From an uncultured Alistipes sp. (GTDB lineage Bacteria; Bacteroidota; Bacteroidia; Bacteroidales; Rikenellaceae): a stretch of DNA of 64,000 nucleotides. The notes under the pieces are model-generated. The model was not told the DNA's origin. It did no database searches and saw only the letters and a list, made by a program, of their open reading frames with translations. The stretch's first letter is position 1. Each line of letters starts with the position of its first letter. Both the position numbers and the translations under genes were made by a program. The stretch is from contig NZ_CAJTXD010000006.1 of NCBI RefSeq assembly GCF_910580175.1, positions 131,819 through 195,818 of the forward strand. The letters are read 5' to 3'. Of this stretch, positions 52,349-61,080 are shown in pieces.

Positions 52349-54799
52349 CTAAAACTTCGGGCCGCTTTCGCGCGGCTGCCCCACTTCGAAGCCCAACTCG
52401 CGCATCCACTCCACGGTCGCCGGGTCGACCTGATCGACCCGATCGGCCCAACGGCGCTGCTCGGTCAGCATCTTGCGGTGCTCGTCGACACGCTGCCGCA
52501 ACGGGAACGACGGATGGGCCAGGGCCGAACGCTCGGCCCGCTCGGAAGGACGGAGAGGCCGATCGAAGACGTCGCGCTGCGCGGGGCGCCGGGCACCCTC
52601 CCACTTGAACCCTTTCAGATAGAGTTCCTGCTCGGGAGGTATCTTGTCCATCGGATAGATCGAATAACGCGGCTCATTGTACCACGACATGCGCACCACC
52701 TGCTGCTCGTCGACGTAGAAGTTGATGCCGCCGCTCTCCACGAAAAAGAGTCCCGTGACCTGGGGCGGCTCGCCATCCTGATTATAATAGAGCGTCCGGG
52801 CGTTGCCGTTCACGTTGTCGAGCCAGATTTCGTTGTTGCGGAAGTAGGCCGTCATCTCCTTGCCTGAGATCTGGTTGTAATGCACGGTGTCGAGTTCGCT
52901 TACCATCATGGGGCTGCCCACGAACTCGGCCCGCTCGATCGCCCCGTTGCGCGTATAGACGTCCATTACCTCGGAAGTGATCTGGTTGCTCTGGTTCCAC
53001 AGCACGGGATCGATATAAAGGTGGATCGTCGAATCGGCGCTCAAGGCCGTGATCGAATCGCATACACCCTGGAAATCGGAACGATAGATACGCACGTTGC
53101 GATAACCTTTCATCAAACGACAGATCGAATCGCGGGGCGGGAGCAACGCGAGGCTGTCTACCGTAGCGGCCACCTCCACGCTGTCGGCAGCCCATCGATC
53201 GAACAACAGCCCGAACAACGAATCCTGCACCGCAGCATTGCGCGCCAGGCGGTCGTCGATCTCCTGCAAGAGCGTCGAATCGACCGGCAGGGGCTTCCCT
53301 CTGCGGGCCGCACGGGCCTGCCGGGCACGCAACTTCGATTCGGCCTTGAGCCGGCGGGCGGTCAGACGGGCTTCCTCGCGCTCTTTCTGGGCCAGCAGCT
53401 TGGCCGTCTTCTTGGCCTGACGCCTGGCGGCGATTTCGGCCAACAACTCTTTTTTAGCCTCCGCAGCGGCTTTCTTGCGAGCCTCCTTGGCTTGGCGGGC
53501 CTCCTCTTTCTGCAAAGCCCGGCGCTCGTCGTCCGACAAGCGAACAGTATCGGCCCCGGCCAACGAATCGACGGCCCGGGCAACACCCAACGAATCGGCA
53601 GCACCGGCAGCACGCAAGGAATCGGGCAACACAGCCTGCCCCAACGAATCGGGCAACGCAACACGTCCCAACGAATCGAGCTGCGACGCCTTCCCGAACG
53701 AATCGGCCCTGCCCCCGCTCTCCGGACTCCCGGACTCCGACGCATTGCCTGCATCCGCCGCAGCTTCCTGCTCTTTCTTTTCGTCCTCCCAACGGATCGT
53801 ATAGAGGAACATCGAATCGGCCCGCATGAAAAGCGAATCGCCCTGCGAAAGATCGTAGCTTACCAACGAAGGATCGCGCGTGAGGAACGCATTGCCCGGC
53901 TCCCTCCAGTACTCGCCGTAATCGGCGAACGCCAACACCTTGTGCGGCGCATCGTCGATCTGGACGTCGCGGCGCAGAATCACATGGTTATCGGCCCGGT
54001 AAAAATCGATGCTATCGCTCCACATCTCCTGCTCGCGGGTAAGGACATAGCCGTTGCGCGTAACGACATAGAGCGTGTCGGCCTTGCGGTATTCGCCCCG
54101 ATCGGCATAGAGGTAGTTGCCGTCATGACTCCAGATGTTGGTGCGGTCGAAGAAAAAAGCGTTGTCGGTCGCCATGTTGTAAACCACCGAATCGCCCTTG
54201 AGTTCGTACTCCTCGTTGCGCATTTCGACCTGATCGACGGCTGCCAGCTCCTTGGTGTCTGCATAGTAATAACCGCGCACCGACTCCAACACGTTGTCGC
54301 GGTTGGTCAGCACGCCGCCCTGCGAGAACTCGCCGACATTATCCTTGGTATTGAAACGGAACCGGTAGGTGTAGAGCGTGGCATCGCCGTCGACGACCTT
54401 GATGATCTCGGAATAGACCCGCGCCTCGTTGATTTCGCCGTTGTAATCGGCCCGGTCGCCGTAGATGTAGGTGGTGTTCTTGTTGATGAGGACGTTGCCG
54501 AAGAACTCGATCCGCTTGTCCGAATAACGCACGGCACTATCGCATGTGATAACCGCCCCGTTGTGCTGCGCAGCGAAGTTGCCCACCAGAAAGATAACCG
54601 AATCGCCCGGCGCCACCGGCCCCGAAAGATCGGACTTCAAGTCGATGATCTTCGTATCGCTACCCGAAGCAGCGGAAACCGGCCCCGCCTGCAACCCGGA
54701 CGACGAGACCTCCGAGGGAAGCGCATGCCGCCCGCTGCGGGCGAAAATCGCCCCGCAGGCCGCCGCGGTGCACGCCGCTATGATGAGAAGCCGCCGCAC
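52349..54799 (-). CDS. OstA/LptA-like envelope protein with inserted repeat
   Basis: An 816-residue exported protein with OstA/LptA-type jelly-roll repeats in its N-terminal half (about 50-335: GNVLINKNTTYIYGDRADYN, GDSVVYNMATDNAFFF, YADRGEYRKADTLYVV) and again near 590-740. Such proteins bridge LPS across the periplasm. Between them is an atypical insert: six DSLG-like units with an exact 9-residue period (366-414), then a Lys/Ala/Glu/Arg-rich charged helix (about 421-500). It lies 4 bp upstream of the SurA-like gene's stop side in a leftward cluster with two chaperone genes, fitting outer-membrane biogenesis. Confidence 0.88.
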   Translation of the reverse strand: MRRLLIIAACTAAACGAIFARSGRHALPSEVSSSGLQAGPVSAASGSDTKIIDLKSDLSGPVAPGDSVIFLVGNFAAQHNGAVITCDSAVRYSDKRIEFFGNVLINKNTTYIYGDRADYNGEINEARVYSEIIKVVDGDATLYTYRFRFNTKDNVGEFSQGGVLTNRDNVLESVRGYYYADTKELAAVDQVEMRNEEYELKGDSVVYNMATDNAFFFDRTNIWSHDGNYLYADRGEYRKADTLYVVTRNGYVLTREQEMWSDSIDFYRADNHVILRRDVQIDDAPHKVLAFADYGEYWREPGNAFLTRDPSLVSYDLSQGDSLFMRADSMFLYTIRWEDEKKEQEAAADAGNASESGSPESGGRADSFGKASQLDSLGRVALPDSLGQAVLPDSLRAAGAADSLGVARAVDSLAGADTVRLSDDERRALQKEEARQAKEARKKAAAEAKKELLAEIAARRQAKKTAKLLAQKEREEARLTARRLKAESKLRARQARAARRGKPLPVDSTLLQEIDDRLARNAAVQDSLFGLLFDRWAADSVEVAATVDSLALLPPRDSICRLMKGYRNVRIYRSDFQGVCDSITALSADSTIHLYIDPVLWNQSNQITSEVMDVYTRNGAIERAEFVGSPMMVSELDTVHYNQISGKEMTAYFRNNEIWLDNVNGNARTLYYNQDGEPPQVTGLFFVESGGINFYVDEQQVVRMSWYNEPRYSIYPMDKIPPEQELYLKGFKWEGARRPAQRDVFDRPLRPSERAERSALAHPSFPLRQRVDEHRKMLTEQRRWADRVDQVDPATVEWMRELGFEVGQPRESGPKF
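53558..53704 (-). repeat. Degenerate 27-bp tandem repeat in the OstA-like gene
   Basis: Codons 366, 375, 384, 393, 402 and 411 each begin a DSFG/DSLG/DSLR/DSLA unit, a constant 27-bp period; CGAATCG recurs on the plus strand. The register is exact but the units differ in sequence. Confidence 0.8.
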
Positions 54800-54803
54800 G
54801 ATG

Positions 54804-56210
54804 CTACTTTACCCAATGCTTGTTGTCGAATTCGCCGTCGCGGAACTCGGGATCGATGTAGACATACATGGCGTCGATCTTCTTCGAGAGCCAGTCGCGG
54901 AACACGCGTTCCTGCTTGGCTTCGAGCGCCATCTCCTCCAACCGAAGGTAATCCTCTTCGAGCGAAGCCCGGTGCGTGGGGATGATCTCCAGGAGTTTCA
55001 CGACCTTGGCCATCTGGTTGCCGAGCATGTCCTCCGTAAGGAACGCGTCGGACATCTCTCCCGGCTTGAGCTTCATCAGGGCATTGTAGTCGTCCAAGCT
55101 CTTGAACCGGCCGAAATCCTCGCGCAGGAACTTGGTTACCGTCAACTTGGGATTGGTAGCGTTATAATAGCTCATGATGTCGCTGTTGGAGACCACGCCG
55201 CCGTTCATTTTCGATCCCTTGTCGTCGGAGTGCTCCATGGCCGCCCGCTCGAAAGTAATCGAATCGCTGCGGATCAAGCCCACGAGGCTGTCGAGCGTTC
55301 GGAGCGACGAGGTTTGCTCCTCGACCGTATAGATGGGGCGCAGAAGGATGTACCGGAAATGGTAGTACTCGCCCTGCTTATCGATGAGCTGGATGATGTG
55401 GAAGCCGAACTGCGATTCGACGACCTCCGAAATCTGTCCGGGCCGCAGTTTCTCCAACGCGGCGCCGAACGACGGGTCGAGTTCGACCAGCCGCGACGGC
55501 TGCATCTCGCCGCCGCGCATCATTGTACCCGGATCCTGCGAGTACATGCGGGCCAGATTCTCGAACTTGGCGTTGCCCGTGATGGCGCGCTCGCGCATGT
55601 CGAGCAGCCGTTCGCGCGTACGCTGCTTGGCCTCGGTCATCGACTTGGGAAACTTCGTGATCTGCGCATAGACGTACTGCTCGGCCACCGTGGGCAGGCT
55701 GTCGCGCGAGAGCGACTTGTAGAACCGCTCGACCTCGCCCGGAACGATCGACACCTTGTCCACCACCGTGCGCTGCATCTCGCTGGCATACTCCTGCTCC
55801 TCGTAACGCTGGCGCATGATCTCGCGAATGCTGAACACGGGCATGTGCTGCTTGGCTTCCAGCAGCGCCAACGACCCCTCCTGGGCGATCAGACGCTGCA
55901 ACTGATCCTCCACGGCCGAGAGAATGGCCCCATCATTGACCTTTACCGAGTCGATCTGCGCCTGGTTATAGAGCAGCTTCTGGGTCATCAAGGCTTCCAA
56001 CGCCTCGTTGTGCGGGTCGCGGTCGGAGGTGTAACCCTCCTGACGGCGCTGCTGCGTGAGCATGCGGGCATACTCGTCCACCTCCGAATAGAGAATCGCC
56101 GAACCGCCCACCACGGCCACCACCTTGTCGAGCATCACTTGCCTTTTCTGGGCCGCGACGCCTGCGCACAACAACGCCAACGCCACGAACATGACACCTT
56201 TCTTGAACAT
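54804..56210 (-). CDS. SurA-like peptidyl-prolyl isomerase
   Basis: A 468-residue exported chaperone: signal peptide MFKKGVMFVALALLCAGVAA, SurA N-terminal helical domain (about 25-170; DKVVAVVGGSAILYSEVDEY is the usual start), and two parvulin domains. The first covers about 175-280, with RTRERLLDMRERAITGNAKF and GGEMQPSRLVELDPSFG; the second follows to about 395. It escorts outer-membrane proteins in the periplasm. ATG 56210 is chosen for the signal peptide; the frame beyond it overlaps the next gene. It lies 4 bp before the OstA-like gene. Confidence 0.93.
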   Translation of the reverse strand: MFKKGVMFVALALLCAGVAAQKRQVMLDKVVAVVGGSAILYSEVDEYARMLTQQRRQEGYTSDRDPHNEALEALMTQKLLYNQAQIDSVKVNDGAILSAVEDQLQRLIAQEGSLALLEAKQHMPVFSIREIMRQRYEEQEYASEMQRTVVDKVSIVPGEVERFYKSLSRDSLPTVAEQYVYAQITKFPKSMTEAKQRTRERLLDMRERAITGNAKFENLARMYSQDPGTMMRGGEMQPSRLVELDPSFGAALEKLRPGQISEVVESQFGFHIIQLIDKQGEYYHFRYILLRPIYTVEEQTSSLRTLDSLVGLIRSDSITFERAAMEHSDDKGSKMNGGVVSNSDIMSYYNATNPKLTVTKFLREDFGRFKSLDDYNALMKLKPGEMSDAFLTEDMLGNQMAKVVKLLEIIPTHRASLEEDYLRLEEMALEAKQERVFRDWLSKKIDAMYVYIDPEFRDGEFDNKHWVK

Positions 56211-56272
56211 GCAATATCCGATTTTTTTAAATTTCTCCTTGTTCGGCCGCCCCAAGCAGGGCACGGCGTCGC

Positions 56273-57133
56273 TTACTGCTTGGCGATCTTTATCTCGCCG
56301 TTTTCCATGGCCCGCGTGTAGAGTTCCTCCTCGTGACGGCGGATCGCCTCGCCCTGCCGCTGGTTGAGCAGGATGCGGCGGATCGTCGAACGCAGCCGTT
56401 CGAGCGGCACCACGTCGCCCTCGCGCCGCACGGCATCGATCTGAAAGTAGTAATGCGACTGGCTGTCGCGCATCTCCTGCACGGCAGTCGAAGCCAGGAT
56501 CGAATGGTAATTCTGCGACTGCAAGGTCGGCAGATAATTCAGAAACTCCGGAAAATCCGTCCAATGCTCGCGGAAATCGGTTACCGTGAACTCGTTCTTG
56601 ACGCAGATATCGCGGAAATCATGCTGGTCGGCGACCGACTTCGAAGCCATCGCCTCCTTGAGCCGCCGCGCCTGACGATACCCCTCGGGGAAACGCACGA
56701 TGCGCCCTTTGACCACCGGACGATCGAGGCGGAAATCGCTCTTGTGAGCATTGTAATAGGCCGCGATTTCATCATCGGTAAACACCGTGTCCACGCCGTT
56801 GTCCACATAGTGCTGCTCCAGCTTGCGGATCAGCAAAGCCTGGCGGTACTCCTCGACCATCTTGTCGATATCGCCCTCCGACGAGGAAAAGAGCACCCCG
56901 GCCTCCTGCAACTTGAGCTGCTTGCGCACCCAGCGGTCGACATACATGTCGACGAAGGCCACGCTGTCGTCGCCCGCCACCCCCTTGGGTACGACCGACC
57001 GCACATCGCGCTGCCGCAACTCCTTGCCGCCGGCACGCGCCACCACGGCGTCGCCGGCAAGATAACTCGGCACCTGCTGACACCCGGTCAACACGATGGC
57101 CGCTACAATCGCTATTTTAGTTGTATAATTCAT
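56273..57133 (-). CDS. Parvulin-like lipoprotein
   Basis: A 286-residue lipoprotein (IVLTGCQQVPS, lipid Cys18) with a SurA-type N-terminal helical domain: ARAGGKELRQRDVRSVVP, FVDMYVDRWVRKQLKLQEAG, TDDEIAAYYNAHKSDF. The C-terminal part lacks a clear parvulin active site, so it may be a chaperone without isomerase activity. It is encoded immediately upstream of the SurA-like gene and probably works with it in outer-membrane protein assembly. ATG 57133 is preferred because it creates the lipoprotein signal. Confidence 0.85.
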   Translation of the reverse strand: MNYTTKIAIVAAIVLTGCQQVPSYLAGDAVVARAGGKELRQRDVRSVVPKGVAGDDSVAFVDMYVDRWVRKQLKLQEAGVLFSSSEGDIDKMVEEYRQALLIRKLEQHYVDNGVDTVFTDDEIAAYYNAHKSDFRLDRPVVKGRIVRFPEGYRQARRLKEAMASKSVADQHDFRDICVKNEFTVTDFREHWTDFPEFLNYLPTLQSQNYHSILASTAVQEMRDSQSHYYFQIDAVRREGDVVPLERLRSTIRRILLNQRQGEAIRRHEEELYTRAMENGEIKIAKQ

Positions 57134-57191
57134 CTTCAACACGCAAAGATAGGGTTTTATCCGCAAACTAACGCATCGCAACATGCTATTA

Positions 57192-58094
57192 TTACGCGGC
57201 ATCCTCATTTTTCCGCCCGCTCCCGAGCCGGCGCAGCGTACGCCACACCATCCAGGCCGACAGCATCGTGACGGCCGCGGCGCCCGCATAGACGATCCAA
57301 TAAATCGTGCGGTCGCCCACCAGACCGGCAAGCGTAGCGTCGCCGTATCCTGTCAGCAGCAACAGATAGGCCACCGCATTGTTGAGCGCATGCAAAATGA
57401 TCGTAGCCCACAACGAATCGGCGACTATATAGATATAACCCAGAATCAGACCGATCACGAACGCATTGACCACCAGCACCGGCTGGAGATGCAGCGCCCC
57501 GAAGAAAAACGACGAGACCGCCCAGGCCGTCGCCGCGCCGTAACGCGCACGCAACGACTCCAGCACCACGCCACGGCACAACAGCTCTTCGAGCACGGGA
57601 GCCGCCACGACCAGCGTGACCAGCGCCCAGCCGCCGCGCCCGAACTCATACTCCTTGACGGCCGGCAGCAAAGACAGCAACGGTTCGCACACGATGCCTG
57701 CTGCAAGCATGAGCACGAAAGCCCACAACAACAGCATGGGATTCAATCCCCGGACGGAAAATCTGCCGAGCGAACCCGATCCGCCGCGCATACGCCTGTA
57801 CCACAACACCATGAAATAAGCTGCCGTCATCGCCAGCAGATAGATCGCCGCCATCCGGCGCCCCTGCTGCAAAGGCTCTGCGGCATCGGTCTCCACACCC
57901 AGAACAAGCAACACGAACGACACCGCCAGCGACACCGCGATCTGCATGCCCAACACGATGCCGAACATGGCGAAAAGGTCGTTCGCCGAAGGAAACGGCT
58001 TGCGCACTCGCGGCTTCTTCGGAGGCTCCGCGGCACCCTCTTCGAAAGGCGGCACCCCGGCGGCAGGTCGGTTTTTCTCTGTCATAGGCGGCAT
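57192..58094 (-). CDS. CPBP intramembrane protease
   Basis: A 300-residue polytopic protein with about eight helices and the three CPBP (Abi/CAAX protease) motifs: EExxxR at Glu169/Glu170/Arg174 (LEELLCRG), FxxxH ending at His202 (SFFFGALH), and HxxxN at His235/Asn239 (ILHALNN). It is therefore a likely active intramembrane glutamic protease; the substrate is unknown. Start ATG 58094 lies 15 bases from the expected transcription start; ATG 58085 is possible. The Pro-rich cytosolic N-terminus is unusual but not unique. Confidence 0.9.
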   Translation of the reverse strand: MPPMTEKNRPAAGVPPFEEGAAEPPKKPRVRKPFPSANDLFAMFGIVLGMQIAVSLAVSFVLLVLGVETDAAEPLQQGRRMAAIYLLAMTAAYFMVLWYRRMRGGSGSLGRFSVRGLNPMLLLWAFVLMLAAGIVCEPLLSLLPAVKEYEFGRGGWALVTLVVAAPVLEELLCRGVVLESLRARYGAATAWAVSSFFFGALHLQPVLVVNAFVIGLILGYIYIVADSLWATIILHALNNAVAYLLLLTGYGDATLAGLVGDRTIYWIVYAGAAAVTMLSAWMVWRTLRRLGSGRKNEDAA

Positions 58095-58114
58095 CGAATC
58101 GTTTTTTGACGTCT

Positions 58115-58122
58115 CAAAGGTA
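58115..58122 (-). promoter_or_regulatory. -7 element of the CPBP protease gene
   Basis: On the minus strand TACCTTTG fits TAnnTTTG. It excludes the longer TTG-initiated frame reaching 58127, which would start inside the promoter. Confidence 0.55.
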
Positions 58123-58164
58123 ATCAATTTTCGACAACGGTTGCGGATTTCGATTTAATTTCAC

Positions 58165-58172
58165 TAAATTTG
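58165..58172 (+). promoter_or_regulatory. -7 element of the parAB operon
   Basis: TAAATTTG fits TAnnTTTG and lies 23 bp before the parA ATG, with a TTG-containing -33-like box 20 bp upstream. Confidence 0.6.
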
Positions 58173-58195
58173 TCCGCTTATAAACCCATCCGAAC

Positions 58196-58960
58196 ATGGC
58201 AAAAGTTATCGCATTAGCCAATCAAAAAGGTGGCGTGGGCAAAACCACCACGGCCATCAACTTAGCCGCTTCGCTGGCGCTGCTGGGCCAGAAAGTGCTT
58301 CTGCTCGACGCCGATCCCCAGGCCAACGCCACCTCGGGACTGGGTTTCGACATCGAACTGGAAGGCATCTACGAGTGCATCTCGGGAGCGCGGCAGGCTT
58401 CGGAAGTGATTCTCCAGAGTCCCGACGTGAAGAACCTCTGGCTGCTGCCCTCGTCCATCGACCTGGTGGCCGCCGACGCCGAGCTGCCCAAGATGGAAGA
58501 CGCGCATCATGTGCTGCGGCGCATCGTCGACTCGGTGCGCGACCGTTTCGACTACATCTTCATCGACTGCTCGCCCTCGCTGGGCTATACGACGGTCAAC
58601 ATCCTCACGGCGGCCGATTCGGTGCTCATCCCCGTGCAATGCGAATATCTGGCGCTCGAAGGACTCTCCAAACTGCTGGCCACCATCCGCAAGGTCAAAG
58701 GCTCGCTCAACCCGGACCTCGAAATCGAAGGCTTCCTGCTGACGATGTACATGCGCAACCGCCTCAACAACCAGGTCGTGACCGAAGTGCGCGACCATTT
58801 CGGGGCGCTGACCTACGACACCGTGATCCTGCGCAACATCCGCCTGGGCGAGGCCCCCTCGCACGGCAAGCCCATCGTGCTCTACGACGCCACGGCCAGC
58901 GGCGCCGAGAACTACCTCTCGCTCGCCCGCGAATTCCTCAAACGCAACCGCAAGAACTGA
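58196..58960 (+). CDS. parA: Chromosome partition ATPase ParA/Soj
   Basis: A 254-residue deviant Walker ATPase: KGGVGKTTTAINLA at 11-24 (both signature lysines), LLDADPQANAT (Walker A' region), and FIDCSPSLGY (Walker B). There is no N-terminal DNA-binding extension, so it is the chromosomal Soj class. With ParB it segregates replication origins. Nearby chromosomal origin sequences are not seen, and no parS site was recognised in the window. Confidence 0.96.
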   Translation: MAKVIALANQKGGVGKTTTAINLAASLALLGQKVLLLDADPQANATSGLGFDIELEGIYECISGARQASEVILQSPDVKNLWLLPSSIDLVAADAELPKMEDAHHVLRRIVDSVRDRFDYIFIDCSPSLGYTTVNILTAADSVLIPVQCEYLALEGLSKLLATIRKVKGSLNPDLEIEGFLLTMYMRNRLNNQVVTEVRDHFGALTYDTVILRNIRLGEAPSHGKPIVLYDATASGAENYLSLAREFLKRNRKN

Positions 58961-59037
58961 GCCCCGACTCCCCGCAAGAGCCAGCACGGATTTTGCCCGA
59001 GTCCCACTCGCCCGAAACAAAAAAAAGCAATCATACA

Positions 59038-59907
59038 ATGAAACAACAGAAAGGTTTAGGCCGCGGTCTGGATGCCATCTTCGGCGCCGACGCACTCGAT
59101 GCCAAGCTCAAACCCATGAGCCGCATGGCCGAAATCGAAATCGCCGACATCATCCCCAACCCCACGCAGCCCCGCACGCAGTTCGACGAGGAGGCGCTCG
59201 ACGAACTGGCCGACTCGATCCGGCAGCTGGGCGTCATCCAGCCCGTGACGGTCAAGAAGTCCGCCAACGGCAAGTACATCATCATCAGCGGCGAGCGCCG
59301 CTGGCGCGCCGCACAGCGCGCCGATCTGAAGACCCTGCCCGCCTACATCCGCGAGGTCGACGACGAGACGCTCCACGCCATGGCCCTGGTCGAGAACATC
59401 CAGCGCCAAGACCTCAACGCCATAGAAATCGCGCTGGGCATGCAGCGCCTCATCGACGAATGCCACCTCACGCAAGATGCTCTCTCGGAGAAGGTCGGCA
59501 AGAAACGCTCGTCGGTCTCGAATTACCTGCGTCTGCTGAAACTGCCCGACGAAGTGCAGCTGGCTCTCAAAGAAGGCTTGATCTCCATGGGGCATGCCAA
59601 AGCGATCGCCGGCGCTCCTGCCGAGGAACAGGTACGCATGCTCAAGCGGTGCGTCAAGAAATCGCTCTCCGTGCGCCAGGCCGAAGAACTGGTACGCTCG
59701 CTTACCGAACAGCCTGCCGCAGCACCGGCTCCCGAAGAGGAGGAGTATCCCGAGAGCTACTCGCGCCTGGTCGAGCAGCTCGAAAAGTTCTTCTCGCAGG
59801 AAATCGCCATCAAGCGTTCGAAAAACGGCGGCGGCAAGATTACCATCGGTTTTGCCGACGACAAGGATATCGAACGGTTCATCGAACGTTTCTCGTCCCG
59901 CTCCTGA
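59038..59907 (+). CDS. parB: Chromosome partition protein ParB/Spo0J
   Basis: A 289-residue ParB: the N-terminal CTPase domain covers IIPNPTQPRTQFDEEALDEL and GERRWRAAQ, with the ENIQRQDLNAIE box. A helix-turn-helix follows (LTQDALSEKVGKKRSSVSNY) and a C-terminal dimer domain ends the protein. ATG 59038 (MKQQKGLGRGLDAIF) is the standard ParB start. It follows parA by 77 bp and precedes the DUF5683 gene by 4 bp. Confidence 0.96.
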   Translation: MKQQKGLGRGLDAIFGADALDAKLKPMSRMAEIEIADIIPNPTQPRTQFDEEALDELADSIRQLGVIQPVTVKKSANGKYIIISGERRWRAAQRADLKTLPAYIREVDDETLHAMALVENIQRQDLNAIEIALGMQRLIDECHLTQDALSEKVGKKRSSVSNYLRLLKLPDEVQLALKEGLISMGHAKAIAGAPAEEQVRMLKRCVKKSLSVRQAEELVRSLTEQPAAAPAPEEEEYPESYSRLVEQLEKFFSQEIAIKRSKNGGGKITIGFADDKDIERFIERFSSRS

Positions 59908-59911
59908 CGCC

Positions 59912-61078
59912 ATGCCCGGGATCCGGTTCAAAGTGCTCCTGCTGCTGGCCTTCGCGGCCCTCTGGACGCCCGCCGGTGCGCAGCTCCGACGCGGCGCGCG
60001 CACCGTCGTGCGCGGCGGGCTGGCACCCCGACCGGATTCGTTGCGCATGCGGGCCGATTCGCTGGCCGACGCCGCGTTCGCCGCATCGCTCGACTCGCTG
60101 CTGGCCGCCGAATTCACGGCCGACTCGCTGCGGCTGAACGAACTGCGCACCGACGACCTCTTCACGCTCGACTCCATCGCCGCAGCCCGTGTCGGGCTGC
60201 CCGAAGCCAAGATCGACACGGCCCGGCGGCATGTCTTCCGCAAAGGATGGTTCATGAGCGACTCGATGGCGCTGTCGAAAGTCTGCTGGCTCTCGACCGT
60301 CGTCCCGGGCTACGGACAGATATATAACAAACAATACTGGAAGCTCCCGATCCTCTACGGCACCGTAGGCACCGGGCTGGCGCTTTTCATCCACGAAAAC
60401 AAGACCTACCGGCCGCTCAAACGCCAATACGACGCCATGACCGACTTGAGCATGGTGCGCACACCCGAGCTGAACGCGCTGCAAGACAAGATGATCCGCA
60501 GCAACACGCGCCGGCAGCTCTACCTGGGCCTTACCATCGCCTCCTATGTCTACTTCATCGGCGACGCGGCGGTCAACTACAACACCAACGACGTCTCCCA
60601 CGTTAAGAAAGCCACCACCCTGGCCTGCATCTTCCCCGGAGCCGGCCAGGTCTACAACAAGAGCTACTGGAAAGTACCGTTCGTCGTGGGCGGCTTCGCC
60701 TCGCTGATCTACTGCATCGACTGGAACAACCGCGGCTACCAACGTTTCAAGAAAGCCTACAACCTGTTGAGCGACTACGAAGCCCATCCCGAAAACTATC
60801 CCGACGGCCCCACCGACGAATTCCACGGCCGCTATTCGGCGTCGTTCATCCAGAACCTGCGCAACAACTACCGGCGCAACCGCGACCTCTGCATCATCCT
60901 TACCGGGGCGCTCTACGTGCTGCAAATAGTCGATGCCCACGTCGACGCCCATCTGAAAGACTACGACATCTCGGACGACCTCTCGATGAACCTCGAACCG
61001 CTGGTCGACTATACCTACGTACCGACGGCCGGAGGCAACCGGCCCGTCTTCGGATTCAATATGAGCCTTAAATTCTGA
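59912..61078 (+). CDS. DUF5683 membrane protein
   Basis: A 388-residue exported protein with a signal peptide (through about residue 23), an Asp/Ser/Leu-rich periplasmic stretch, then a domain with two similar pairs of helices: STVVPGYGQIYNKQYWKLPI and ACIFPGAGQVYNKSYWKVPF. These PG.GQ.YN..YWK repeats mark DUF5683, widespread in Bacteroidetes and usually found after parAB and before a MltD-type gene, as here. The function is unknown; an envelope role is inferred from location. Confidence 0.9.
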   Translation: MPGIRFKVLLLLAFAALWTPAGAQLRRGARTVVRGGLAPRPDSLRMRADSLADAAFAASLDSLLAAEFTADSLRLNELRTDDLFTLDSIAAARVGLPEAKIDTARRHVFRKGWFMSDSMALSKVCWLSTVVPGYGQIYNKQYWKLPILYGTVGTGLALFIHENKTYRPLKRQYDAMTDLSMVRTPELNALQDKMIRSNTRRQLYLGLTIASYVYFIGDAAVNYNTNDVSHVKKATTLACIFPGAGQVYNKSYWKVPFVVGGFASLIYCIDWNNRGYQRFKKAYNLLSDYEAHPENYPDGPTDEFHGRYSASFIQNLRNNYRRNRDLCIILTGALYVLQIVDAHVDAHLKDYDISDDLSMNLEPLVDYTYVPTAGGNRPVFGFNMSLKF

Positions 61079-61080
61079 TC

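Noticed and set aside
58196..59907. A parS partition site near parAB
   Set aside because: No copy of, or near match to, the usual TGTTTCACGTGAAACA palindrome was found around these genes.
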